Positions 39,504 through 47,649 of a stretch of 48,537 bases of DNA are shown in pieces. The DNA comes from Acidimicrobiaceae bacterium (GTDB lineage: Bacteria > Actinomycetota > Acidimicrobiia > Acidimicrobiales > UBA8190). Each line of letters starts with the position of its first letter. Position 1 is the first letter of the stretch. The stretch covers positions 1-48,537 of the forward strand of contig PLXQ01000073.1 of assembly GCA_003151475.1 (NCBI GenBank), read 5' to 3'. Position numbers and translations under genes: made by a program. Below the pieces are notes generated by a model. The model saw nothing but the letters and a program-made list of their open reading frames with translations, did not search any database and had not been told where the DNA came from.

Positions 39504-40612
39504 GGCGCCACCGAGGCGAAGTCGGCGAAACCGGAGGGGGTGTGGCGGCCGAAGGTCCCGTGCTCGAACATCCCGAAGCCCTCGGCCCCGTCGCAGACGG
39601 CCCGGGCCACGTGGTCGACCACGCTGAACGGCACCCGGCCGGCCACCGCCGGGTCGTTCATGTCCAGCACCAGCGGCTCGACCCAGCCCCGTCCCCGCCA
39701 CTGCCCGTGGCCCCAGTCGGGATCCCCCCCGTAGCCGGCGCCGCAGTTGAGGGCGACGAAGCCGAGGGTGTCGATCTCGACTGTCACCGGCTTGCCGCCG
39801 CGTTCGGTCATGTGCAAGGTGGCGCCCACCGGGTGCCGTGTGCCCGAGCGGTAACGGATCTCGAATTCGGGCCAGCCCAGCTGTTCGGGGGGACGGCCCG
39901 AGGAGGCGGGCCAGATACGGCTGGCCTCGTTCAAGATGCGGGTCCCGTCGCTCAGTTCCTGGGCGATGATGACGAGCGCATAGTCCTCGAAGCGCAGCGG
40001 GGCGTAGACCCACCAGAAACCGAAGTCCTCGGCCGGCTCCGCCGCGGCGCGTCCGGCCGGTTCCGCCTCGCCCACGGGGCGGATGCCCCACGACCGGTCC
40101 CGGGTCCCGAGCCAACGGTCTTCGGTGACGGCGATCTCCTCGCCTTCGATCCGCAGCGTCCCCGACCACGTGCCCACCTGGGCGTAACGCTGGGCGTCGA
40201 GGATGACGCGGCCGGCGCTGCGCATGACGTGCGCCGGCTCGTCGATGACGGGGAAGGAACCCGTCCAGGTCAGGTCGAAGCCGACCGTGTCGTGGTCGAG
40301 CACCACCCGGAGCCGCTGCAGCGGTTCGATGACCTCGATCCGGTAGGGCCCGACCTGCTGGAGGGTGCGGTCGTCGCTCAGCGCGTCGGACATCCGGACC
40401 GACAGTTGGCGGTCGCCGCGCCGGACGGTGGCGTAGGCATCGATGACCCCGAGGTTCGGGTAGACGCCGAGACCGGTCACCAAGAAGATCTCCCCGGTCC
40501 GGTCGTGCGCGTTCAGGTAACAGCGGTCATAAGCGTTGCGGTCGCTCGTGGCCACGTGCCGCATGGACAGCGGCACCTGGTGCACGGGGTATTCGTCGAG
40601 GGGCACGGGCAT
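39500..40612 (-). CDS. uncharacterised beta-rich protein (DUF7064/7065-like), copy 2
   Basis: This protein of about 370 aa has the same layout as the product of 37219-38379: a first beta module, the motif LGTRDRSWGIRPVG and a Trp/Gly-rich second module (WGHGQWRGRGWVEPL). Identity between the two appears low outside these segments, so the duplication is old. ATG 40612 is chosen because AAGGAG lies at a reasonable distance; the frame is open 21 codons further. It heads the operon with the APH-like kinase and copy 1. A carrier or non-catalytic lipid-binding role is possible, but there is no direct evidence. Confidence 0.75.
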   Translation of the reverse strand: MPVPLDEYPVHQVPLSMRHVATSDRNAYDRCYLNAHDRTGEIFLVTGLGVYPNLGVIDAYATVRRGDRQLSVRMSDALSDDRTLQQVGPYRIEVIEPLQRLRVVLDHDTVGFDLTWTGSFPVIDEPAHVMRSAGRVILDAQRYAQVGTWSGTLRIEGEEIAVTEDRWLGTRDRSWGIRPVGEAEPAGRAAAEPAEDFGFWWVYAPLRFEDYALVIIAQELSDGTRILNEASRIWPASSGRPPEQLGWPEFEIRYRSGTRHPVGATLHMTERGGKPVTVEIDTLGFVALNCGAGYGGDPDWGHGQWRGRGWVEPLVLDMNDPAVAGRVPFSVVDHVARAVCDGAEGFGMFEHGTFGRHTPSGFADFASVAP

Positions 40613-40725
40613 GAGGGCGGTCTCCTTGGCGGGCCGGGCCGGCAACCGGGTCCGGTCACCGGCGAGGGCGGGCATCGGGGCCCTCGGCGTCAGCCAAAAG
40701 TAGCGCCACCGGCGCCGGCCTGGTC

Positions 40726-41109
40726 CTAGCCGTTGTTCAGCAGGCTCCCGGCCTGGGCGATGTCGAAATAGTCGCGCCAGGCCACGATGCGCCCGGCCGC
40801 CACCTCGAACGCACCCATGACCGGCAGCCGGGCCTCCACCCGGGCCGTCCGCAGGCTGTCGACCCGCTCGGTGAGGACCGTATTCCCGGTGGCGGCCAGG
40901 TTCACGATTTCGAAGCCGATCCCCTCGAACATCACGAACAAGGTGGCCAACGCCTCCAGGGTGGCGTCGATCCCGGTGGAAGGCTCCATCGCCATGTTGT
41001 GGTAGACGACGTCCTCGGCCAGCAGGGGCCGGAGCAGCTCCGGATCACGGGCGCTCACGTCGGTGCAGAACTGACGGACCACCTCCTCGGCGGTGGCCGG
41101 TTCTGTCAT
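40726..41109 (-). CDS. limonene-1,2-epoxide hydrolase / NTF2-fold protein
   Basis: This 127-aa NTF2-like protein keeps the catalytic pattern of limonene epoxide hydrolase: Arg82-x-Asp84 in LTERVDSLR and Asp113 in WRDYFD, corresponding to the Arg-Asp-Asp set that opens epoxides. Related mycobacterial enzymes act on sterol- and lipid-derived epoxides. ATG 41109 overlaps the upstream ABM-gene stop (ATGA at 41106-41109), so the two are coupled. If the residues are active, it would hydrolyse an epoxide, possibly made by an oxygenase such as the P450 at 46234-47514. Confidence 0.8.
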   Translation of the reverse strand: MTEPATAEEVVRQFCTDVSARDPELLRPLLAEDVVYHNMAMEPSTGIDATLEALATLFVMFEGIGFEIVNLAATGNTVLTERVDSLRTARVEARLPVMGAFEVAAGRIVAWRDYFDIAQAGSLLNNG

Positions 41110-41405
41110 GGAGTGGTGTCGGCGACGACGCTGAACCAGACCACGGACGCCGGCGCCGGCAACCCGTTCTTCTGCAGCGCCTCGGCGAGCCGGGACTCCA
41201 TGAAACGGCCCTGGTGTTCTTCGGACTCCCACAGTTCGGTCACGATCCATCCCCCCGTCGGTGTCGGTCCCGCCGTGTGGCGGATCATCCCGTCGGGGAA
41301 GTCCCCGGTGCCCGCCACCATGTCGATTCCGAGCGTGGCATTGACGGCCTTGTACTGGCTCTCGGTGACTCCGTCATCGAAGGTGAGGATCAAAGCTGAC
41401 GGCAT
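41106..41405 (-). CDS. ABM-fold / dimeric ferredoxin-like small protein
   Basis: This 99-aa protein has a ferredoxin-like alpha-beta pattern: ALILTFDDGVTESQY strand and helix, MIRHTAGPTPTGGWIVTELW strands with the central WIVTELWES typical of ABM-like proteins, a helix EHQGRFMES and a last strand SVVWFSVV. ATG 41405 is the natural start, with a longer open frame upstream. Function is unknown; relatives are small monooxygenases or non-catalytic dimers. It is coupled to the epoxide-hydrolase-like gene. It is not closely similar to the element's ABM protein at 25606. Confidence 0.72.
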   Translation of the reverse strand: MPSALILTFDDGVTESQYKAVNATLGIDMVAGTGDFPDGMIRHTAGPTPTGGWIVTELWESEEHQGRFMESRLAEALQKNGLPAPASVVWFSVVADTTP

Positions 41406-41496
41406 GGCAGGCCTCCCGGTTGCGCCGCCCACGCCCGGTGCGTGCAGCGGGCGACCAGCGTGGCACGGCTTCTGCGGGCGGTCAACGGTCCCGGGG

Positions 41497-42276
41497 TCAG
41501 TCCAGACGGACGGACAACATCGAGATGGAGCCGCCTTCGATGCCCTGCACCGGATAGGAGACGGACCGGCCGTGTCCGGCGCCGATGGCGTAGAGCAGCG
41601 GCAGGTAGTGGTCGGGGGTGGGAGCGGCCAGACGGGCGTCGGGACCCATCTGCTCGTAGTTGACCAGGGGATCGTGGTCTCCGGCGTCGAGCAGCAGGCG
41701 GACCTTCTCGTCGAAGCGCAGGGCCCAGTCATAGGCCCCGGCCCGATGACCGCCCCAGGCGTAGGTCTCGAGGTTGTGCACCACGTTGCCGGAGCCGAGG
41801 ATGAGCACCCCGGAGTCAGACAGAGGCGCCAGGGCCCGGCCCAGCTCGTAGTGGAACGACGGTGCCTGGGCCCGGTCGATACTCAGCTGGACGACGGGAA
41901 TGTCGGCATCGGGGAACATGTGGACGAGGACCGACCACGTGCCATGGTCGAGTCCCCACGACTCGTCCAGTCCCACCGGGGCCGGGCGCAGCAGCTCGTG
42001 GACCTCGCCGGCCAGCTCGGGGGAGCCCGGCGCCGGGTACTGCACGGCGAACAGTTCGGGGGGAAAGCCGCCGAAGTCGTGGATGGTCCGGGGGCTCGCC
42101 ATGGCCGTGACCATGGTGGTCCGGACGTACCAGTGGGCCGAGATCGACAGCACGGCCCGGGGCCGTGGCAGCGACGCGCCGAGGGCCCGCCAGCCGTCGG
42201 AGTAGCCGTTGCGCTCGAGCGCGTTCATGGGGTTGCCGTGGCCGATGAAGAGAACCGGCTGGGCGCTGTCGGTCAT
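41497..42276 (-). CDS. ygiD: LigB-type extradiol ring-cleavage dioxygenase (4,5-DOPA dioxygenase-like)
   Basis: This 259-aa protein belongs to the class III extradiol dioxygenase family, close to YgiD/4,5-DOPA dioxygenase. Motifs include LFIGHGNPMNAL at the N-terminus, SISAHW, the DHGTWSVL segment with His, GSGNVVHNL and the C-terminal YPVQGIEGGSISM. Known members use a His/Glu-bound non-haem metal (Fe or Zn) to open catechols such as L-DOPA. ATG 42276 is taken from the position of the N-terminal strand; the frame extends to 42354. It is divergent from the methyltransferase at 42330. The ygiD symbol reflects similarity, not a proven substrate. Confidence 0.85.
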   Translation of the reverse strand: MTDSAQPVLFIGHGNPMNALERNGYSDGWRALGASLPRPRAVLSISAHWYVRTTMVTAMASPRTIHDFGGFPPELFAVQYPAPGSPELAGEVHELLRPAPVGLDESWGLDHGTWSVLVHMFPDADIPVVQLSIDRAQAPSFHYELGRALAPLSDSGVLILGSGNVVHNLETYAWGGHRAGAYDWALRFDEKVRLLLDAGDHDPLVNYEQMGPDARLAAPTPDHYLPLLYAIGAGHGRSVSYPVQGIEGGSISMLSVRLD

Positions 42277-42329
42277 GGGGCCAAGAGTAGGGCCCTCGCT
42301 GCGGGCACCGGCATCGTGGTCGTCGTACT

Positions 42330-43184
42330 GTGCCCTTCGTGCCCGACAGCGCATCCCCGGACCCCGCCGCCGACGACGCGGCGCGCATCGCCGCCAACAT
42401 GGCCATGTGGGACGAGCGTGTCCCCATCCATGTGGAGGGTGCTTTCTATGACGTGGAGGGTTTCCGCTCGGGCCGGCGCCGCCTAGCCGTCGAGCCCTTC
42501 GAGGTCGACGAGCTCGGAGAGGTGGCCGGCCGGTCGCTTCTGCACCTGCAGTGCCACTTCGGTCTCGACACCCTGTCGTGGGCCCGCCTCGGTGCCCGGG
42601 TCACCGGTCTCGACTTCTCGGCTCCGGCCATCGAGGCCGCGTCTCAGTTGGCCGCCGACATCGGTGTCGACGCCGACTTCGTCCAGGCCGATCTGTACGA
42701 CGCCGTCACCGCACTCGGCCACCGCACCTTCGATGTCGTCTACACCGGCAAGGGCGCGCTCATCTGGCTCCCCGACATCTCGGCCTGGGCCACCGTCTGC
42801 GCCGCCCTGCTCGCTCCGGGCGGCACCTTTTATCTGAGCGAGTTCCATCCCGTGGCCGACATGTTCGCCTGGGAGAGCCTCGAGCTCGAGCGCTCCTACT
42901 TCGACAGCGAGCCTCTCTACGACGAGAGCACGGGTACCTACGCCGATCTCGACGCGCCCACCACCCACAACGCCAGCTATGAGTGGCAGCACCCGCTCGG
43001 TACCGTCATCACCGCCCTCGTCGATGCCGGGCTCGAGATCCAGTTCCTCCACGAGTACGGCTTCACCCTCTTTCCCCGCTGGCCGTTTCTCGAGCGCCGG
43101 GACGATGGCACCTTCGTCCTACCCCCCGAACTGCCGCAGCTGCCCCTCATCTACTCCGTCCGGGCGCTGAAGCCGGTGTCGTGA
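42330..43184 (+). CDS. SAM-dependent class I methyltransferase
   Basis: This 284-aa protein shows a Rossmann methyltransferase core. Motif I is LLHLQCHFGLDTLSWARLGARVTGLD (about 69-94, with His-Phe-Gly in place of the usual Gly-x-Gly), motif II VDADFVQADLYD and motif IV FDVVYTGKGALIWL. A long C-terminal part with aromatic residues (FTLFPRWPFLERR) likely binds the substrate. Family relatives are small-molecule methyltransferases with unknown acceptors. The GTG start at 42330 leaves about 54 bp to the divergent dioxygenase gene. It is cytoplasmic. Confidence 0.85.
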   Translation: MPFVPDSASPDPAADDAARIAANMAMWDERVPIHVEGAFYDVEGFRSGRRRLAVEPFEVDELGEVAGRSLLHLQCHFGLDTLSWARLGARVTGLDFSAPAIEAASQLAADIGVDADFVQADLYDAVTALGHRTFDVVYTGKGALIWLPDISAWATVCAALLAPGGTFYLSEFHPVADMFAWESLELERSYFDSEPLYDESTGTYADLDAPTTHNASYEWQHPLGTVITALVDAGLEIQFLHEYGFTLFPRWPFLERRDDGTFVLPPELPQLPLIYSVRALKPVS

Positions 43185-43211
43185 GGAGGGCCCGGCGGAG
43201 GTGACCGGCGA

Positions 43212-44279
43212 TCAGCCCGCCAGTCCCCGTCCCGTCACCAGAGGGAGATCGAGGGCGGTCAGGAGCCCCGGTGCCCCGGCGATCACGGCGGGAACGGCGT
43301 TCACCAACCGCATGGCGGTGGCCTTCAGACCGGCGGTGTTGTGGTCGCCGTCGCTGCCGAGCATCTGCAGATCCAAGGTGTAGTTGGGTTCGCCTTTGAT
43401 CGTCACCCGGTAGCCGCCCTGACCGGTCGGCTGGGGCCAGTCGGGTCCGATGTCGTCGCGCAGCCGGGTCACGTGCTCGAGCACGACGACGGCTTTGCCG
43501 GCGCGCATCCCCCGTACCTCGAACCGCAGTCCGGCCACCGTCCCCTTCTCGACGGTCCCCGAGGCGATCTGAAAAGTCTCCGGAGCGGGCAACCGGACGT
43601 AGCTCTCCTCCACGGCGTCGAGCTCGACGTCGAGCCCGGCCGCCAGTTGCCGCACGACCGAGCCCCAGGCCATGGTCAGCACCGTCGGCTGCAGCAGCAT
43701 GGGGATGTGGTCCATGGCCTGGCCGAAGCCCATGATGTCGAACAGCACCATGGCCTGGTCGTAGGTGGCGTAGTTGAGGATCTCGAAGCAGCGGACCTCG
43801 TCGATCCGCTCGCAGACGCTGGTCAGCATCAGCGGCAGCCAGTCGTTGGCGAAGCCGGGATCGATCCCGTTCACCCACAGAGACACCCCGCCGGCCGCCG
43901 CTGCGCTGCGCAGGGGCTCGATCATCTCGGGGGCCACCACCCCGTCGGGGTACTGCAGGAACACCGGGCCGCTCGAGACCACGTTGATCCCGGCCCGTAA
44001 CAACATGGCCAGGTCATCGAGCGCCTCCATCAACCGGTTGTCGGCCATGGCCGTGTGCACCACACAGTCGGGTTCCAGGGCCAAGATGGCCTCGACGTCG
44101 TTGGTGGCGCTCACCCCCAGTGTCCGGCCCAAGCCGGCCAGCTCACCGGCGTCGCGTCCCGCCTTCTCGGCGCTCGACACCCAGACCCCGACGAGCTCGA
44201 GATCGGGCCGGGCGTCGATCCCGATCAGAGCATGCCGACCCACATTCCCCGTCCCCCACAACACCACCCGGTAACTCAC
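43212..44279 (-). CDS. dihydrodipicolinate-reductase-like NAD(P)H dehydrogenase
   Basis: This 355-aa protein has an N-terminal Rossmann fold (VVLWGTGNVGRHAL, residues 4-17) and a long C-terminal domain with the ELDAVEESYVRLPAPETF segment. It resembles the DHDPR-like/amine dehydrogenase-related group (about 350 aa) frequent in Mycobacterium and other actinobacteria, often beside P450 and SDR genes and linked to lipid or sterol breakdown by context. It is not the lysine-pathway DapB, which is about 270 aa and has a different C-terminal domain. ATG 44279 is clear. It lies upstream of, and convergent with, the methyltransferase. Confidence 0.82.
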   Translation of the reverse strand: MSYRVVLWGTGNVGRHALIGIDARPDLELVGVWVSSAEKAGRDAGELAGLGRTLGVSATNDVEAILALEPDCVVHTAMADNRLMEALDDLAMLLRAGINVVSSGPVFLQYPDGVVAPEMIEPLRSAAAAGGVSLWVNGIDPGFANDWLPLMLTSVCERIDEVRCFEILNYATYDQAMVLFDIMGFGQAMDHIPMLLQPTVLTMAWGSVVRQLAAGLDVELDAVEESYVRLPAPETFQIASGTVEKGTVAGLRFEVRGMRAGKAVVVLEHVTRLRDDIGPDWPQPTGQGGYRVTIKGEPNYTLDLQMLGSDGDHNTAGLKATAMRLVNAVPAVIAGAPGLLTALDLPLVTGRGLAG

Positions 44280-44344
44280 CGCATCCTCCTCATTGGTCGC
44301 GCCCTGCTCCCGACCACCACCGCCTCATTCACTCACCGACGCCC

Positions 44345-45133
44345 TTACAGATCGGGCATCCCCATATCAAGATTCGGATGATCGAGGCCGCCATCGACCT
44401 CCAGGATCTTCCCCGTCACGTAGCCGCCGGCGGGCGAGCACAGGTAGACGATCGCCGCGGCGATGTCCTCGGGCTCGCCGATCCGCTTCAGCGGTGTGGC
44501 CAGCTCCATGGTCGTCCGCAGGTTCTCGTCGGTCAGCACGACTTCGAGAGCCGAGGTCGCCACCGAACCGACGGCGATGGCGTTCACCCGGATCCGGGGG
44601 GCGAGATCGGTGGCGGCCAGCCGCGTGTAGTGCGCCAGCGCCGCCTTGGCCGTCCCGTAGGCCACGAAGCCCCGGGCCTGGGTCCGGCCCATGGCGGAGG
44701 AGATGTTCACCACCGACCCGCCGTCGCCGGCCAGCATCAGCGGAACGGCGGCCCGGCTCAGCGCGTGGGCGGTGGCCACGTTGAAGTGGAAGGCCTGCTC
44801 GAGAAAGCGCGGCGACGTTTCCAGGAATCCCCTCGGCATCGTCCCGCCGACGTTGTTCACCACGATGTCGAGCCGACCGAACTCCTCCTGTGCGGCCGGC
44901 GCCAGCGCCGCCACGGCGTCGAGATCGTTCAGGTCGGCCGGAATCACGAGCACCCGCCGTCCGGCCGCCTCGATCCGCTTGGCCACCTCGTCCAGCTGCT
45001 CTTCGGTCCGGGCCGAGATCACGATGTCGGCCCCAGCTTCGGCCAGCGCCACGGCGGTCCCCGCCCCGATACCCCGGCCGGCGCCGGTCACCACGGCGAC
45101 CCGATCGGTCAGTCGAAAGCGATCCAGAATCAT
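44345..45133 (-). CDS. short-chain dehydrogenase/reductase (SDR)
   Basis: This 262-aa classical SDR has the cofactor loop TGAGRGIG (16-23), NNVGG, the catalytic Ser in VVNISSAMG and Tyr-x3-Lys in [10 protein letters not shown], and the C-terminal [14 protein letters not shown] typical of fatty-acyl or steroid-type SDRs. It reduces or oxidises a ketone/alcohol with NAD(P). The substrate is unknown; a hydroxyacyl-CoA or steroid ring alcohol is plausible in this neighbourhood. ATG 45133 is well placed. It is in the same direction as the two PPOX-like genes and the P450. Confidence 0.9.
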   Translation of the reverse strand: MILDRFRLTDRVAVVTGAGRGIGAGTAVALAEAGADIVISARTEEQLDEVAKRIEAAGRRVLVIPADLNDLDAVAALAPAAQEEFGRLDIVVNNVGGTMPRGFLETSPRFLEQAFHFNVATAHALSRAAVPLMLAGDGGSVVNISSAMGRTQARGFVAYGTAKAALAHYTRLAATDLAPRIRVNAIAVGSVATSALEVVLTDENLRTTMELATPLKRIGEPEDIAAAIVYLCSPAGGYVTGKILEVDGGLDHPNLDMGMPDL

Positions 45134-45234
45134 CTGCGCTCCTTCACTTCCGTCCCCGGGCCAGCCGAGACAGTAGCAGCGGAAATGGAACGCGTTTCAG
45201 TCGTCAGTCGGCGGGGTCGTCAATCGGGGGGTCG

Positions 45235-45669
45235 TCAATCGGCGGTGTGGGCCATGGCGCTGATCCGCAGCGGAGAGAGCCGCACGAGCAGCTCGCCCGG
45301 CACCCCGTTGCGCTTTCCGTAGGCGTCGGCCTGGTCGGCGCCCATGTACCGGCCCCCGATGATCCCGGCCCAGCGCACCAGCTCCGCCCGGTCGTCGATC
45401 AGCTCGACCGTTCCCTGCACGACGACGAACGAGAACGGCGGCCGCTCGTCGTCGACACACAGCGCGGCGCGCCCGTCGCGCTGCAGCGCCCGGCCCTTCA
45501 CCGTGGTCGCCCCGGTGTTGAACATGATCTCCCGGCCGTCGAGGGCGAACCATATGGGCGCCACATGCGGGCTCCCGTCGGCCCGCACCGTGGCCAGCTT
45601 CCCCGTATGCGCCGGCGTGGAGCCGAGCAAGGCCCACACCTCCTCGTCGCTCATCGTGTGCGCCGCCAT
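45235..45669 (-). CDS. PPOX-class F420/flavin-dependent protein, copy A
   Basis: This 144-aa split-barrel flavin- or F420-binding protein has the segments GKLATVRADGSPHVAPIWFALDGREI and TTVKGRALQRDGRAALCVDDE, the usual cofactor-binding strands of the PNPOx-like family in actinobacteria. Known relatives are F420-dependent reductases or oxidases acting on biliverdin, fatty acids or quinones. It is complete, with ATG 45669. It stands 28 bp from the stop of the next flavoprotein gene and is probably transcribed with it and the P450. Confidence 0.85.
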   Translation of the reverse strand: MAAHTMSDEEVWALLGSTPAHTGKLATVRADGSPHVAPIWFALDGREIMFNTGATTVKGRALQRDGRAALCVDDERPPFSFVVVQGTVELIDDRAELVRWAGIIGGRYMGADQADAYGKRNGVPGELLVRLSPLRISAMAHTAD

Positions 45670-45697
45670 CGGGGTTTTCTGCGTCGGCGCCGACGCG

Positions 45698-46237
45698 CTA
45701 ACCGGCGGGCCGGGTGGAGCCCAGCCCGAGTTTGCGGTGGTCCCAGGTCACCACCCGGCTCACGTTCAGCTTGATCACCACCCGCTTGTTCAGCATCGTC
45801 TCCACGAAGGGTTTCAGCTCGTCTGTGTACGTCCCGTAGTAGCGCTCGAACAGATCGACCCCGAGCTCCCACATCCGTTCGGGATCCTCGACGATCTCGG
45901 CGCTTCCTACCAGCTCTACCCCGCGCAGCTCCTCGTAGTAGTCGCCGTCCTCCACCAGCACCGTCATCCTGGGATCGCGCCGCAGGTTCTGCACCTTCTG
46001 GGACTTCGCCTTCGTCTCGAAGGCGATGGCGCCCTCCAAAAACCCATACCACATGGCCACGGCGTGGATCGATCCGTCGTGGTTGATCGTGCACAACGAC
46101 ATCGGCCGCCGCTGGTGGAGAAAACCGTCGACCTCCTCATCGGTCATCTTGATGATGTCTCGCTGCTTCACCCCGTGGCCCATCTGGGTATTGGCCGGCG
46201 CCCCCGGCTGTGCGGCGCCGTCGCTCACGTCGCTCAC
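45698..46237 (-). CDS. PPOX-class flavoprotein, copy B
   Basis: This 179-aa split-barrel protein begins DIIKMTDEEVDGFLHQRRPMSLCTINHDGSIHAVAMWYGF. The strand order and the KSQKVQNLRRDPRMTVLVEDGD motif match the PNPOx/F420-type fold of the other copy, with an added C-terminal helix (MLNKRVVIKLNVSRVV). GTG 46237 overlaps the P450 stop by GTGA (46234-46237), showing translational coupling. It is likely a redox partner or substrate-modifying reductase in the same pathway as the P450, but a direct electron-transfer role is not shown. Confidence 0.82.
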   Translation of the reverse strand: MSDVSDGAAQPGAPANTQMGHGVKQRDIIKMTDEEVDGFLHQRRPMSLCTINHDGSIHAVAMWYGFLEGAIAFETKAKSQKVQNLRRDPRMTVLVEDGDYYEELRGVELVGSAEIVEDPERMWELGVDLFERYYGTYTDELKPFVETMLNKRVVIKLNVSRVVTWDHRKLGLGSTRPAG

Positions 46238-47514
46238 CGGCTGTCGGAGGAGAAGCTGCAGGGCAGGTGCTTGATCCCGTTGATGAAGTTCGACAGCAGC
46301 CGGTCCGGCTCCGCCGTGGCCCGGATGTCGGGCAGATGCTTGAACAGCTCCTTGTACATCACCGTGATCTCGCGCCGTGCCAGGTGGGCGCCGAGACAGA
46401 AGTGCGGACCGGCGGCGCCGAAGCCGATATGCGGGTTGGGCGTCCGGCGCACGTCGAAGACGTCGGGGTCGGAGAAGACGTCCTCGTCGCGGTTGGCCGA
46501 GTTGTAGAACAAGATGACCTTGTCCCCTTCTTTGAAGTCGTGGCCCGACACGCTTGTCGGTTCGGTCACCGTCCGCCGCATGTAGATCACCGGAGTGGCC
46601 CAGCGCACGATCTCCTCGACCGCCGTCGCCGTCACGCCGTCGGTGTCGGCCATCCAGACAGCCCGCTGATCGGGGTGCTCGGTCAGCGCCCACAGCCCGT
46701 GGCTGATGGCGTTTCTGGTCGTCTCGTTCCCGGCCACCAGCAGCAGGATGAAGAACGACGCCAGCTCCTGGTGGGTGAGCGATTCGCCGTCGACGTTGGC
46801 GTGCAGCAGCTCCGACGTCAGGTCGTCGGTGGGGTGGTCGCTTCTGAACGCCGCCAGGGACTCCATCAACTGGTTCAGCTCGTTCCCGGCATTCAGCAGC
46901 GCCAGCAACGGGTCCTCGCCCTCAGGGATGTACTCGGTGTCACCCATCGAGAGGATCACGTTCGACGCGTGGAAGACGGTGTCGTAGTCGCTCTCGGGAA
47001 TCCCCATCATGTCGCAGATCACCTTGAGCGGAAGCCGCGACGCCACCTCGGTCACGAAGTCACACTCGCCCGCCTGGCGTACCTTCTCGATGATCGAGTC
47101 GGCCACCGCCTGGATGCTCGTCTCCACGCTGCTCACCATCCGGGGGTTGAACGCAGCGGACACGATCCGTCGCAGCCGGGCGTGGCGCGGATCGTCCATG
47201 TTGATCATCGACCCGAAGAACTCCAGGAACTCCTGGGGCATGTCCACGATCGTCGACCCCGATTGCCCCGAGCAGAACAGCTCCGGGTGCCGGCTCATCT
47301 CGGCGATGTCGCCGTGACGGGTGATGGCGTAGTAGCCCGGGCCTTTCGGCAACGGGATGGCCGACTCGGGCATCTCCGCTTCTTCGAAGAAGGCAATGGG
47401 CCGCTTCTCGCGCAACATCTTGAAGCCGGCCTCCCGGGCGCTCCAGGGGGCGGCCCAGAACTCGAGGTCGGAGAGATCGATGTCGTCAACAGACAGCGTC
47501 TGGCGGGTTGTCAC
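46234..47514 (-). CDS. cytochrome P450 (CYP125/142-like)
   Basis: This 426-aa soluble P450 carries all hallmark motifs: I-helix AGNETTR (261-267), ExxR as EIVR (301-304), and the haem-binding FGAAGPHFCLGAHLAR with Cys373 as thiolate ligand. INMDDPRHARLRRIVSAAF resembles CYP124/125/142-type enzymes that oxidise sterol side chains or branched fatty acids in mycobacteria, but the substrate is inferred. No ferredoxin gene is adjacent; electrons must come from a distant redox partner. ATG 47514 is preceded by a 135-bp gap. The stop overlaps the next flavoprotein gene. Confidence 0.92.
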   Translation of the reverse strand: MTTRQTLSVDDIDLSDLEFWAAPWSAREAGFKMLREKRPIAFFEEAEMPESAIPLPKGPGYYAITRHGDIAEMSRHPELFCSGQSGSTIVDMPQEFLEFFGSMINMDDPRHARLRRIVSAAFNPRMVSSVETSIQAVADSIIEKVRQAGECDFVTEVASRLPLKVICDMMGIPESDYDTVFHASNVILSMGDTEYIPEGEDPLLALLNAGNELNQLMESLAAFRSDHPTDDLTSELLHANVDGESLTHQELASFFILLLVAGNETTRNAISHGLWALTEHPDQRAVWMADTDGVTATAVEEIVRWATPVIYMRRTVTEPTSVSGHDFKEGDKVILFYNSANRDEDVFSDPDVFDVRRTPNPHIGFGAAGPHFCLGAHLARREITVMYKELFKHLPDIRATAEPDRLLSNFINGIKHLPCSFSSDSR

Positions 47515-47649
47515 GGTCAGCCTCCCTGCTCGTGTCTCTGCTCATCCTCGCACCGCGGCGCGTCCGGCCGCACCTCAGCCGGGCCCGTCAACCCCGCAGA
47601 TCCGGGACGGCGACGCCCTATGCCCGGGTCGGGCCGGGGCCGGGAGACC

